Source: Cinnamomum chago (taxonomy: Eukaryota > Streptophyta > Magnoliopsida > Laurales > Lauraceae). Taken from it: a stretch of 64,000 nt of DNA. Below the pieces are notes generated by a model. It saw only the letters and a program-made list of their open reading frames with translations, had not been told where the DNA came from and did not search any database. Position 1 is the first letter of the stretch, and each line of letters opens with the position of its first letter. The DNA lies in the NCBI GenBank assembly GCA_038049695.1, contig CP142456.1, positions 24,415,001-24,479,000 of the forward strand, read 5' to 3'. A program made the position numbers and the translations under genes. This document shows, piece after piece, positions 12,541 to 23,936 of the stretch.

Positions 12541-12667
12541 GTGACATGGATGAATGTCATTAAGCCTATTAATTCATATTCAAATGATCAGAAATTTAAC
12601 AGCTTAAATCGGCTACGTGTAGTCGAGTATTACATGGAAACTATATGTAACAAGATAATTAAAATCA

Positions 12668-12673
12668 CCAGGA

Positions 12674-12714
<41 letters not shown>
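12668..12714. repeat. (GA)n microsatellite
   Basis: A run of about 20 GA dinucleotides some 490 bp upstream of the AP2 start codon. GA tracts near plant genes can bind GAGA-binding (BBR/BPC) proteins. A regulatory role is only a guess. Confidence 0.9.
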
Positions 12715-12716
<2 letters not shown>

Positions 12717-13114
12717 CATGAGAAGCACACTTTACAATAGGCCTGAGCCTCACATACGTTTCCATCTCTTCCCAAAGGCAAAAACAAGACAGAAAAATGA
12801 AATTCCTGGCATATCCATCACTTGTCTTCTTCCAGCTTCCACTCTTCTTCAGTTCCTGTCTCTCCCCAACAAGCCAAAAACGAGCCATTGTCTCACACAG
12901 TCACACGAGTATCGTCCTCTTTGACCCACCAAGCAAAAATTTTAACCTTTTTCTCCACCAATTTCAAACCTCTACAATGGAGACAAGCACCCCATTTCAG
13001 GTTTTGTCATGAAGGTCCCGAAATCATCGTCTCCCATTGTCCTACATTGCTACCAAACAAAACTCCAGAAGCAAATGAAACAAAATCCTGGGATTCTCTT
13101 GTCATCAGTACATG

Positions 13115-13124
13115 TATATATATA
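13115..13124 (+). promoter_or_regulatory. TATA box of the AP2 gene
   Basis: tatatatata, 76-85 bp upstream of the ATG at 13200, at the right distance for a short 5' UTR of about 50 nt. No upstream ATG lies between it and the start codon. Confidence 0.6.
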
Positions 13125-13199
13125 GTAATTCTGCAGTGAAGGACTCCATTGCATTCCATTCATTTCTACTTTGTTTTAGTAAGAAAGAAAGCGAGAGAG

Positions 13200-15948
13200 A
13201 TGGAAGGGGTTTTGGTGAAGAGAGAAGGAAATGGAGGAAGGCGTGGCAGTGGAGCGATAGAGGGTGAGGAACCCAAGTGCATTAAGAGGAGGAGAAGAGA
13301 GCCTTCTATGGCTGTAGTTGGTAATAAAGATGATAAAAGAGAAGTGCAAGACCCATCCTCTACCACAACCAGTAATGCTACTGCTCCTGTTAAGAGAAGC
13401 TCTAGATTTCGTGGCGTCAGCAGGTATTCTTCTTTTTCATGTTACCATCTTCTGCTTCTTTGAAGTCTTTCTGGCATTTGAAATATGAGAAGTAAAGAAG
13501 AAAATTCCACACTGGGAGGTTACGACTGTAAAGAGAATTGTGGTGATCCCAATGGGACTGTTAGACTGACCAAAATTTTCAGGATATGAAATCCATGGCT
13601 ATCCGGAATCTGGATCAAGATGACTTTAGGGGAACCCCCTTCCTATCTTTGGTTTGTATGCATCCAGATCATCATCATCATCATCCCCATCATCATTGTG
13701 GTCGTGATCATCAAATTAACCTCATCCCTTTAATCTAGGATGGGCCTAAAGATTCCTACTAATCAACTATGAAGTTTGCATCCCAGGCACTCCCACAAGA
13801 GTGATCACACAGTAATTCAGTACCATACAGTTTGCATTGCAGGGGATCATTGACTTGATGAGATCAAATTGGTATCATCATCATCATCAAAGTCGTATCC
13901 CATCTAAGGATGGTCCCTCTCTCTATCACTAAACATGCCACTTCAAATTGATTCATCATCATCAGTATGGAAGACTTACTCCATCTATCTGGGGACAGTT
14001 TTCAAATTGAAGTAGGCTTTAATATCCAAAGTACGATAGTTTGGGACCAGCATAGTACTAATTTTTATTGGTTTCCCCTGTTCTTTCCTTCGCTTTGATT
14101 TTTCATTCAGGGATGTTTCTGGCCTTTGTACGTGCCCAACCATTTCAAGCTACATTCATTTGATCCTTGCTCAATATTTATATACAGATATCAATCTTAT
14201 CATATGCATCGAACTCATGTATTTTATCTCTGTTTCGCAATTGTTCAGTATCTAACATTCATTGGTTTTCATAAAAATGCACAGGCATAGATGGACAGGC
14301 CGTTATGAAGCGCACTTGTGGGATAAGGGGTCATGGAATGTGACACAGAAGAAAAAGGGGAAACAAGGTATAAAATAATACAAACCAGAATTTTTTTAAT
14401 ACTCATGGTTTACATTTCTTCTGCGTATTTGTAAAAAAAAAAAACTGATCATTTCTTTTCTCCTCTTCCTGGGTGGTTTTTGGACATGATGGTTGGAATC
14501 TACAGTTTATCTAGGTGTGGGTTTCATTTTTTCCTTAATCCTTTTTTTTTTTTTTTAATGATTAGAAAAGACTGTTGGGTTTCAACTGATGGGAAGACCA
14601 TTTGTATCGTTTCTCATAATCAGGAGCATATGATGAGGAAGAATCAGCAGCAAGATCTTATGATTTGGCAGCACTTAAGTACTGGGGGCCGACCACATTC
14701 ACAAATTTCCCTGTACAGACGTACTCTTTATTTTTGTTTTAAAATTTCCATCTTATTATGTAATCTGATAAGGCAATGTGTGAACACTTCACACAAAAGC
14801 CAGGTGTAAGAAATTGTTAGAAACATGTTGATTGGTGGCAGTTCTAAGTTTAGTTACACCCTAAACGTTTTGGAACTGATTACCCCATATCAATTCTCCA
14901 ATCCTTTTTTTTTTTTTGGGTTGGCCTAGAGCTAACATGTGATTGATTGTCACTGAATTTGTAGGTATCTGATTATGAGAAAGAAATCCAAATAATGCAG
15001 ACTGTGACCAAAGAAGAGTATCTAGCCTCTTTAAGAAGGTATGATTGCATGATTTCAATACTATAAAAACTTTGAGTTTTTTTAGGGCGATGCTTCTGAT
15101 TGTACTCTCTTCTTCATGTTTGTGAGACTAATAGGCTATCTGTGTACACAGGAAAAGCAGTGGTTTCTCTAGAGGCGTATCCAAATACCGTGGAGTTGCA
15201 AGGTAACAATCATTCCTTCCCAAAGTATATACACAATGAATTCAAATGTTCATTCCCTTTCCCTCTCCAATCACCATCAATAGAGAGGAGAGAGTTAATC
15301 TAACAGAAATGAAAAAAGGGAGAGTAACTATATTCTGTTATACGCTAAACTATTATGTGTAAAATCAGTGATGGATACATCTATTGTCGTAAAAGGATCT
15401 GCTCCTTGATAAATGGATTGTCTGGTTTGAGAGTCTGTGAGAGAAATGATGACACACCAGAATCTTAATTTCCTCAGGTGCAGGGAAAATTCTTGTTCCA
15501 CTAAATCCTATGTTTAGTAGTGAGTTTAAACTTTCAAATTCCAGCAGTTTTCAAGAGACTCTTCAGAAAACTCTCTTAACTTTTTACTGTACCCTCAATT
15601 TCGGGATTGAAGATATGACATCTTTATTCTCTAATTTATTTTAAGTTAAGCATATTCTACGGTATCTCAAGAATTCCTATAACAAAATCATGTTGTATCG
15701 AATAAAATGAACCTAGCTGATCTTTATAGTTTACAGAACTTTATCAATCTTCAGTTTCCATCCATTCATGAGATTAATAATGGAATAAAAACCTTTTTAT
15801 TTTTGTAAATAAAATGCAGGCACCATCATAATGGGCGATGGGAAGCAAGGATAGGGAGGGTTTTTGGGAACAAGTACCTTTACCTTGGAACCTATAGTGA
15901 GTTTCTCTCCTTAAGAAAGTTTCTCTATTGTAGATTCATGGTTGTCTT

Positions 15949-16013
<65 letters not shown>

Positions 16014-16664
16014 GTATCATACTCAGTGGAACCTAAATCTGCTCTTGTTTCAGGTACGCAAGAGGAGGCCGCTGCAGCTTATGATATTGCAGCCATCGAA
16101 TACAGAGGGATCAATGCGGTGACCAATTTCGACCTAAGCACATACATCAGATGGCTAAGGCCGGGAGCTCATGCTACTCATATAGAACCACAAGCCAATG
16201 GAGAATCTAGAGAAGTGACAACTTCCTCTACCATCTATGCCAAGGAACACACACAACCATTCTTTAACAACCACCTCTTTGCAATGGATGACATTGGCTC
16301 TCCTAAAAAACAAGAACATCACCCTTGGCTAATCTCTGGCAGCTCTAACAATAAGTCCTCTCCAAGAACTGCACTCAGTGTCCTTTTGCGATCCTCCATA
16401 TTTAGAGAACTGGTGGAGAAGAACTCAAATGCTAGTGAAAGTGAAGTCGAAGGGGATGAGACCAAGAGTCACCAACACCCAAGTAACAACCATGATGAAT
16501 TCAGTCTAAACTATTATAATGGTACTGCAAATGTGCCATATGTTTGTCCTACCAGTATCAATACCTTAGCTAGCATGGAATTACAAGAAGAGAGTACCTC
16601 CTACTACAACCAGTCCGGGCAATCACTTTGGAGCGATGTTCTAAACATGTCATCCATCCATTAA
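13200..16664 (+). CDS. AP2/ERF transcription factor with two AP2 domains, WRINKLED1-like clade
   Basis: Eight exons by GT-AG splicing: 13200-13423, 14285-14367, 14506-14514, 14624-14712, 14965-15038, 15152-15202, 15820-15896, 16054-16664; total 1218 nt, 405 residues plus TAA. Residues 1-67 are basic and low-complexity ([11 protein letters not shown], a likely nuclear signal). AP2 domain 1 is about 68-135 ([19 protein letters not shown] ... [15 protein letters not shown]). The linker contains [17 protein letters not shown]2 domain 2 is about 170-237 ([20 protein letters not shown] ... [15 protein letters not shown]). A conserved hydrophobic motif [19 protein letters not shown] lies near 305-323. 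The 9-nt third exon encodes VYL, the micro-exon typical of WRI1-type genes. In the family these nuclear proteins activate fatty-acid synthesis or cuticular lipid genes through AW-box sites. The C-terminal motif points to WRI3/WRI4-like rather than WRI1 itself. The ATG lies after the TATA box and is the first in frame. It looks intact. Confidence 0.93.
15951..16013. repeat. (TA)n(CATA)n compound microsatellite in intron 7 of the AP2 gene
   Basis: About 15 TA units followed by about eight CATA units, filling the middle of the 157-bp last intron and ending about 40 bp before the 3' splice site. It is likely to vary in length between individuals. Confidence 0.92.
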
Positions 16665-16773
16665 CTGAAATCTTAGAGAGAGTTATGTTCATGTTCTGTT
16701 AGCTGATTCCATATGACATCTCCCCCATTGCTGTACCGCCTAATGGAATTTCTACTCACCTTAAAATTTTAAC

Positions 16774-16779
16774 AATAAA
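16774..16779 (+). terminator. Poly(A) signal of the AP2 gene
   Basis: aataaa, 110 nt after the stop codon at 16664. No better signal is nearer. Confidence 0.55.
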
Positions 16780-17019
16780 TTTAGACTTTGGATTCATTGC
16801 TTTTCATCTAAGCTCTGAGGAAATATGACCAAACTGAAGATATTACTCCTATGAAACCAAAAGAAAAGAAAAGAAACTACAGAAGTAACAGAACAGAATG
16901 GCAAAAGGGGCAATTCACAAAGAGTGGCCTTGATCACTTCACACTGACAGGTGGTATAAACTTTTGGAATGGAACTGTCCTACATGTCAAGAAATTTGAG
17001 TGGTACCAACCAACACCCC

Positions 17020-17020
<1 letters not shown>

Positions 17021-17052
<32 letters not shown>

Positions 17053-17053
17053 A

Positions 17054-17085
<32 letters not shown>
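17021..17085. repeat. Adjacent homopolymers C30 and A31
   Basis: Thirty C (17021-17050), then AAAC, then thirty-one A (17055-17085). The A-run abuts the minus-strand Copia LTR fragment. Reading frames across it give poly-Gly, poly-Pro or poly-Lys and are not genes. Confidence 0.95.
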
Positions 17086-17086
<1 letters not shown>

Positions 17087-17480
17087 AGTCTCTGGCACCA
17101 CTTGGTGTGGCTCTGATACCACTTGTGCGCATGTACGTGGAAGCATGAATCCACTTGTGCACATGTACGTGGAAGCGTGAAACACTGCGATTGACAGTCA
17201 GACAAGCCACACAAGAAGAGAGAGACACACAGATTTACGTGGTTCAGCAAGTTTGCCAATGTCCACGGGAAAGAAAACTTTCCTCCATTCAATCCCATGT
17301 GGTTCGACAATCGGGGACACCTACGGGAGACAAAGCTCTCACCTCTCTCAAATTACATCGATATATAACCTCTACTTTCTTGGCCCCAAGAAACCCCTTT
17401 GTAGGCCCCAAGAAAGCCTTGATACAATTAGCCAACCCTTCCCCTTTTTTGCCTCATTCTGAAATCAGTTTTGATGGCAT
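17087..17480 (-). mobile_element. Copia LTR fragment
   Basis: On the minus strand an LTR-like end (ttacgtggttcagc-type phrase in reverse, a TATA-like ttatatatcg) runs to a tRNA-Met primer site whose complement gctctgatacca lies at 17110-17121. The internal region is missing beyond the A-run. Boundaries are approximate; an old scrap. Confidence 0.6.
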
Positions 17481-17900
17481 ATGATTGTGTGATGGAATGA
17501 GTTCTATTCATCATTCTCAATTTTTTTTCCATGCAAGATTGATTTCATTCCATTCCATTCCAGAGATGTTTTTAATGCTCTCCAATGAGGTCCGAGCATT
17601 TCCAAAAGTCACATACAAAATCAAAATCGAACCTATGTCCACCGATATGAACATTTTATTATCCTCCAATTTCCCTTAATGGTTTCATCCATTTTTGTGG
17701 CTCTATTTGGTGAATGGCATGGTAGAGGGAATGCTAGGATAGGATGGACTTTGTTGAGAGTTTGGGAGGAGTGTGAGAGAGTGGGGTTTGAGCTGGTCTG
17801 AGAGAAATAAGTTTGGTGGGTGAAATGCTGCTGTTTTATTCAGGGAGTTTTTGCTTTTTAGTAAATTTGTAGAGGATTGTGGTGATTTTGGGGTTAGGGA
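17481..17900. other. Intergenic, nothing recognised
   Basis: Contains a short (cattc)n-like run near 17548-17562 and a purine-rich segment at 17700-17830. No credible gene or repeat boundary. Confidence 0.4.
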
Positions 17901-18344
17901 GTTTGATAAGAATATGTCTTTTCAAAATGGTGATCCGGTGTTTGATCCGAGACATTGAAGAGATTGTTGGATTTTTTAAGTGTTTTTGAAATATTAGTGA
18001 GTCTTTCATTTAACAATAAAGAAGAGAATGCAAAAAAGAAGAAATCAAAAGAATTTCTCATGGGGCATACCCCATAAAAACAAAAAATGCAGAGAGAACA
18101 CGACCCCGACATAACAAAAGAAAAGGAAAAGAAAAAGAAACCAACAACCCGGGTCCAGGCTATTGACCATTCTCTAATTGCACTATCTCCACATTGGATA
18201 AACGTGATGGTGCTAATGCAAACTGTTTAATCTTCTGGCCAAGTCTCCATGTTTGGAGTGAAATGTGCTCAATATAGAAAGGCTGAAATTGCTGCACCAT
18301 TGCATGAAGCTTTCTAAATTGAAACCGATGTTTCCAAGGAGAAC

Positions 18345-20764
18345 TGTTACACTCCAACCCGAGTTAATCACGATTACCTTTAATTAATCAAGATTTAACA
18401 TGGTTTAAGCATGATTAATGAAATTAAGCGTGATTAAGGACTAGCATGGATAGAATTAGGTTCATTTGAGGGACTTATACATAATGACTGAATTTAGAAG
18501 AGCTTGGTTTAATTGTGTTGAAATTACACTCAAAGTGAGCATAGGAAGGAGTTTTTCGTAAATATAGATTTGTGCGTATTTCGTCGAATGAGGTGAAATT
18601 TGATACCATCGTGTGTATTTCGATGAGTACAGTAACTTTCATAATACACTCGTTTTCATTTGACCTAATATGAGGCAAAAGAGTAGTGAATTGACTTAAA
18701 GTAGAATTAACTTTAGTGTAAAGGTTTCATATGCAAAATAGAGGTGTTAAGTGTCACAGTCTTATGTTGCATGGAATGAGTCATCGCAGCAACTTTTCTC
18801 CCAGCAACTTTGAGTGGAAAACCAAGTAACAGCAGCTGGTTTGCTCTTCGTTTCTTGCTTTCTTGCTATCAAGTGTTGGAGCAAAGAGTTTTCAAGTGGT
18901 TTTCAAGAGTTGTCATCATCTTCTTTACCAATTCTCAAGTGGGTTCTTTGGTTTCTTAGAGAGTGGTGATTTTGACTCAACTAGAGGTTGAACAAAGGGT
19001 TTTGGATTGAACTACAGTAAAGGCAAGTATAAAGAATTAGTGAGTAAATACTAGCTGCTATATATATTTCTTCTTAAGCATGTTATGAAATCTGAATTCA
19101 GCTTTATAGTTGAGTGAATTGCGTATGTGAATCAAACACAGTTGAGTGAATTGTGTATGCGAATCATTGTTTGAAGAAATAGATGGGTTGGGTGATGATG
19201 AAAGGGCATAGAAGTGTTATTGTTTTGTATAAATGATGATTGAGTAGGAAACAGGAGGTTCCATTTTGCTGCAGGTGATGGATTGAATGTAAAGAAGGGA
19301 AGAAAACTCAGTTTCAGCAGCCTGAAACTGAAATGGGCCAGCCGGATTGGGCCTGCCCGAGTGGGTCGGCCCATTGGGCCAACAATGCCAACTTTGAATG
19401 GCCATAACTTTTGACTCATACGTCCGATTTTTTAGTTCTATATATCGTTGGAAAGCTCTTGGAACGTAGAAACCAATGGTATACACCTCTTAGTGAGCAT
19501 AGATTGGGAGATGAAGTGATATGAGGACAAGTATAACAGGTCCTAATTAAAAGTTGTTCTAGTTGAACCAATTAATGGTTTTAGGAATATAAGTGGTCCA
19601 TAATTAGCTTGAAGACTAATGACGGAGTAGTAAGTTAATTACCCTTTTTATGAAATAATATCCTTGGATTTAGATCCAAGATGAATTGAGTGTTAACCAA
19701 AAGGTTAACCCAAGCCGAATAGTTGTAATTTGATAATAAAAATTAGCTTCTAAAGCTAGCCGATAAGACATTGCTTGGTTAACCGAAATTAATAGAGTTT
19801 CAGAATTAATTTCTGAATTTTAATGAAAGGAGCCTATTGATTAGATCAAGGTTATTGTTAATACTATGTTACCTCCATGGGTGTTAATTAAAGAGACTTT
19901 AATGTACAAAATACATATAACTTGTAATGTTCATCGAGCATAACACGTACATTAAAGAATTGAGTATTACACCTGAATGGATGGTATTATTTACTTGAGT
20001 TTGTATGTTGAAGTGAATCCGTTAAATTGTAATGAGTCTGGCACTACATGGTGATTTCTTTAAGCTCATTAGAGCTGTTACTGCTGCAGCAGATTATTTG
20101 GGAGTGTTTCGGAGCTCCGTGGTGATATCAGTCGTCCCTGACCCGGACTCTGATAAGTCCCACAATAAATGAATCCTTCCGTATGGAAGAGAGAATTCTT
20201 TCCTTTGAGGGAGAGAAATTCCTTTCCTTTGAGGGAAATGGAATTTAAATTTAAATTGAAATGCTACTGTAGTTTGCCAAATAAAAAGACTCCTATTGAC
20301 TATGAATTGGAATTGGAATTGAACCAATCAAACCTGAAATGAAATGAATTAAGTGTATCATTAGCAGGTGAATCATGTAATTGTTTATACATTGCTGAAT
20401 TGTGAAATTCATAGTGTTATTAATGGCATTACAGGCACAGCTGCCCTTGCCGGTCCTTCTGAGGCGCTGGAAACGTCCGGCACGGTTCCTCCACGAGGAC
20501 TAGTAGAATGGAAATGATAGAAAAAGACTGAGAATCGAACTTTTATACATCCTTGAATTGTATTTAAATATGCAAGTGATGAATTTTGTATATAGTGTAA
20601 AGAACTTTTGTGTGATACCAGCAATGTATATTTGTGAATATTTCCGCATAATGTATATTGCTATCCTTTGTGAATTTTAATGTGTTGAGATTCACAGGAG
20701 TAAGTATGCAGCACGACTCGGGGTTAACTCGGATTATTGCTAATCTCGGGCTCGGGTCGTGTCA
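18345..20764 (+). mobile_element. Solo LTR B, 2420 bp, Gypsy-like
   Basis: Begins TGTTACACTCCAACCCGAG and ends GGCTCGGGTCGTGTCA, with an exact agaac duplication at 18340-18344 and 20765-20769. No internal direct terminal repeat, primer site or coding region, so it is best read as a solo LTR left by LTR-LTR recombination. It carries the cgtcgaa motif near 18583 like the other large LTRs, but I saw no palindromic cassette in it. The Gypsy (Tekay/Del-like) assignment rests on size and the TGT..ACCC / GGGT..CA ends. Confidence 0.8.
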
Positions 20765-20966
20765 AGAACACAATGGAACTTTTATAGCTGAAAAAAGCTA
20801 ATTATCCAGTCCAAAATGTGGCTCAATAATATGCAAAGGAAGAATATCAAGCACCAAATGAAGCTCTGGAAAGAATGATTGGTCTCTACGAATGATAGCA
20901 TGCCCCGGTTTACCAGATGGGACCAGATGGGTTCCAAAGAATCCCAATGATCCTAGGCTGCAAATG

Positions 20967-23936
20967 TGTTAGACCCCGACCCAGACCAAGTCGATTAGTG
21001 TGCGATTAGTATGTGTTTAGTTCTAAGTGGGTTTAGTCGTGGTTGGGTTGGAAGTGATTAGTTAGTTTTGGACATAGCTTTGGGAATTTTGAGAACGTCT
21101 AGTATTAGTCAGGCACACTCAGGAAGGCCTGAGTGCACGTGTAAGCTTGGGAAGATCGTATCGGTTTTCGTGTGAGTGTGATTTTGATTTCATTTGAATG
21201 ATCTTGTTATGTGTTACAACTTTCGTTTTAAGCCCATTCATGTTTGAAGCCCAAAAACCTATGTTTTGGCCCAAAGAGGGTAAAGTTGTCTTTCTTGCAC
21301 AATCTGGACACAATTTTCGAGATCTCAAAACCATGTCAAAAATATACTTTTTGGAAAGTAGATATTTCGACGATCGTTTTATCCTTCTTCGTCGAAGTCA
21401 TCCGAGGCCCACAAGAACATGTTTTAGCCATTTCAAGTTCAAGCCCAATGGGGCCCATGAGTCATCACTTAAGCCTCCCTTTCCCTCTTCTTCCACTCAC
21501 TTTACCAAAATCCTGCAACTTCTTGACCTAGGGCAAGGAAGAGTTTCTTTTTCTCTCCATTTTCCCCACCTTGCTTGATCTAGCTAGAGAGCTCCAAAGA
21601 AGATTTCAAGACTACCAAATTCTTCCTCTTGCCCTAAGCTTTCTATTGATACAATTTTCTTAAGGTTTCAAGTTGGGAAAGCTCTCCATTCTCTTCCATC
21701 TCTCTTGTTTGACTTTCTCTAGGTAAGAGCTTCAAGCCATGTTTTCCATAAAGTCTTTTTAGCTCCTTAAGATTGTGTTTTTCTTGTTCACAAACCCTTT
21801 TGTTAAAATGGGTTCTTTGTTTCCATTTTTGAGTGAGTTTGTGTGTTTTCTCTTGGGTTTTTCTTGTAGTGCTTGATAGCTTGAGTGAAGTGCTTGGAGG
21901 AGTATTTTTAGCATTTGGGCAAGGCAAGTAATCTCTATAGGATCATTGTGCATGTTATTTTAAGTTACATTGTTGTTTTGGAAACTTTGCATATGAATGT
22001 GTTTACAAGCTTCATGATTGTGTTTTGTTGGTTTTGGATGTGTGTTTTACCCTTGAAGAGCCTATATGCTCAGGGAATACAAGAGGAATGAGAATGAATG
22101 GAAAGGAGGAAGGAAAAATGTGAAAATCTGCACTGAACCGCACACCCGTGCATTGGCGGTCAGCTCCGCGGTCAGCTCGCGGCTAGCCGCTTGTGTCCAC
22201 TGCGGCTAACCGCAGTCTGACCGAACTCAGTGGTTACTTTTCCAGAAGCTAGCAATTTCATCTGGGATCAGCGGTCAGCACCACGGTCAGCTCACGGCTA
22301 ACCGCCAGTCTCACTCGCGGTTAACCGCAAGCCAACCGTGGACTGCGGTTCCTTCTCCAGAAGCTGGCATTTTGTTTGTGATTCACGGTTAGCTCCGCGG
22401 TCAGCTCACGACTAACCGCAAGTCCCACTCGCTGTTAACCGCAAGCCAACCGCGCAATGCGGTTCCTTTTCCCGAGAGCTAAGTTCGATTTGCTTTCCAG
22501 CGGTCAGCCTGGCGGTCACCTTGCGGCTAGCCGCCATGTCCCAGTTCGGCTAGCCGACACCTGACCGCGAGGTGACCGAAATTCACTGCTTGTGTATTTT
22601 GAAGAGTTTTGCAAGAATGAAAAACTAGAACGTGTTAAGTGACCTCTAGCCTGATATTGTGTACTTGAAACCCAAGATGCCTTCGAACTTCCGGGGCACC
22701 AATTCCTTTCTAAATTTCCAACACTTGGGTCTCAATTGCACAAGGATCAATCAAAGGTCATTACGTGTGCTTGATAAGCCTTGTGTTCGTGCTTTAGTTT
22801 TGATATAATGAATATCATCGTGAACTTGTTTTGAAGTGTTAGTACAAGCTTGTTTTGGAGTTTTGTTTCAAGAGAAAGGGGATCTCTTCCTAAGCGTGTT
22901 ATGCATAATTATTATGCCCGTGCTAGTCGTGCTCGTCGTGTTTTGATAAGTGATTTCCCCCTTTCTATCTCGACGTGCTTTGATCATGCTTCGCGTGTTT
23001 TGTGCATTCATGAATTAAGTGAACACCACTGAGCCTAGACTGCCCTTTCGGTTTGATCCGCTGTCTGGGGGTCTCTAAACATGTGGACTGTCTGCAGACT
23101 GGTCGTGTATTTATTACACATCGTGCGTGTCCGGTTCCGCGGCCGGAATTCCCGTCTTTGTGGGAAATCGTGTCGTGCTTATATTATGTATATCGTGCTT
23201 GTCGTGCGTGCTTGCTCTTTTCATTATATAAATGATAGAGAAAGGATGGGCTCTTTGTGGATTGTAACTATTCATGATATATTATGTACTCATGCTAGTT
23301 TGTTTTGGTATCTCAGCTTTGTTCGTATTCTCAAAAATGTATTTCAGCTTTGATAGTACTTCATACCAAAGAATTGCTTACATGTTTCTCTAAAGGTTAT
23401 TGTTCATGTTCATGCCTACATTGATTACCTGCCAAACCGTCGTGTTTGACCCTTGTTTATTGGTGCCCAGGTGCAGGAGACGTTGCCTTTGAGGAGGAGC
23501 GTCAGGAGGAGGCTTGTGAGCCAACTCCCGTGAGAGAGTGGCAGCCCGACGATGTCATTTAGATGTTGGTCTGGTTCTCGAGTTTCGTCACCTTTAGTCT
23601 TGGGGTTTCTTTTGGTTATTTTGAGATTGTATTGACCTTTATTGGTCTCTTGGAATTGTAACAAAACTTAACTTGTTTTAGTATTAGCCCTATAACTTGA
23701 ATATTAATGGGAATGCTTGTTAGCTTCTTTCTTTGATACTATGTTTTGATATTAATTGTCATGAGCACTTAAACATCGTATTGGTGCTCATCTTGATGTG
23801 TTTTGCTACACGCTTCCGCAAATCGTGTTCGTGTGAGTCAGATTCCGCGTGTCTTTGGGAATCCTCACCGCGGGAACCTGTGGGAAAATATCATCTACTG
23901 CGTCGTGGGCCCGGGACCCGTTCCGGGGTCGCGACA
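20967..23936 (+). mobile_element. Solo LTR A, 2970 bp, Gypsy-like
   Basis: Begins TGTTAGACCCCGACCC and ends GGGGTCGCGACA, with an exact aaatg duplication (20962-20966 and 23937-23941). Non-coding. It has the conserved inverted repeat TTTCGACGA...TTCGTCGAA (21366-21396) shared with C1, C2 and E, and a long palindromic cassette at 22139-22585. It was inserted into the LINE relic. Confidence 0.85.
22139..22585 (+). repeat. Palindromic cassette, GGTTAGCC/GGTTAACC class, about four 120-bp units in solo LTR A
   Basis: Each unit holds several variants of GCGGTTAACCGC or GCGGCTAGCCGC plus CGGTCAGC / GCTGACCG half-palindromes, then a spacer with CCAGAAGCT or CCCGAGAGCT. Units repeat at about 120 bp. 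GC content is well above the surrounding LTR. Confidence 0.88.

Noticed and set aside
12541-12924. Frames with Arg-Glu or Ser-Leu dipeptide repeats
   Set aside because: They are translations of the (GA)n microsatellite in the AP2 promoter region.
15942-16664. Single-exon 240-residue protein
   Set aside because: Its first third is intron 7 with the TA/CATA repeat; the real coding part is the last AP2 exon from 16054.
17110-17121. tRNA-Met-like match
   Set aside because: Only the 12-bp complement of a primer binding site, not a tRNA gene. The same holds for 3081, 3329, 33701 and 40517.
16934-17310. Overlapping frames with poly-Gly, poly-Pro, poly-Lys or poly-Phe
   Set aside because: Produced by the C30/A31 homopolymers; no domain and no conserved context.
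22139-22585. Regularly spaced palindromic repeats resembling a CRISPR array
   Set aside because: Plant nuclear DNA, no cas genes, repeats are degenerate and the spacers are similar to each other. It is a cassette inside a solo LTR.
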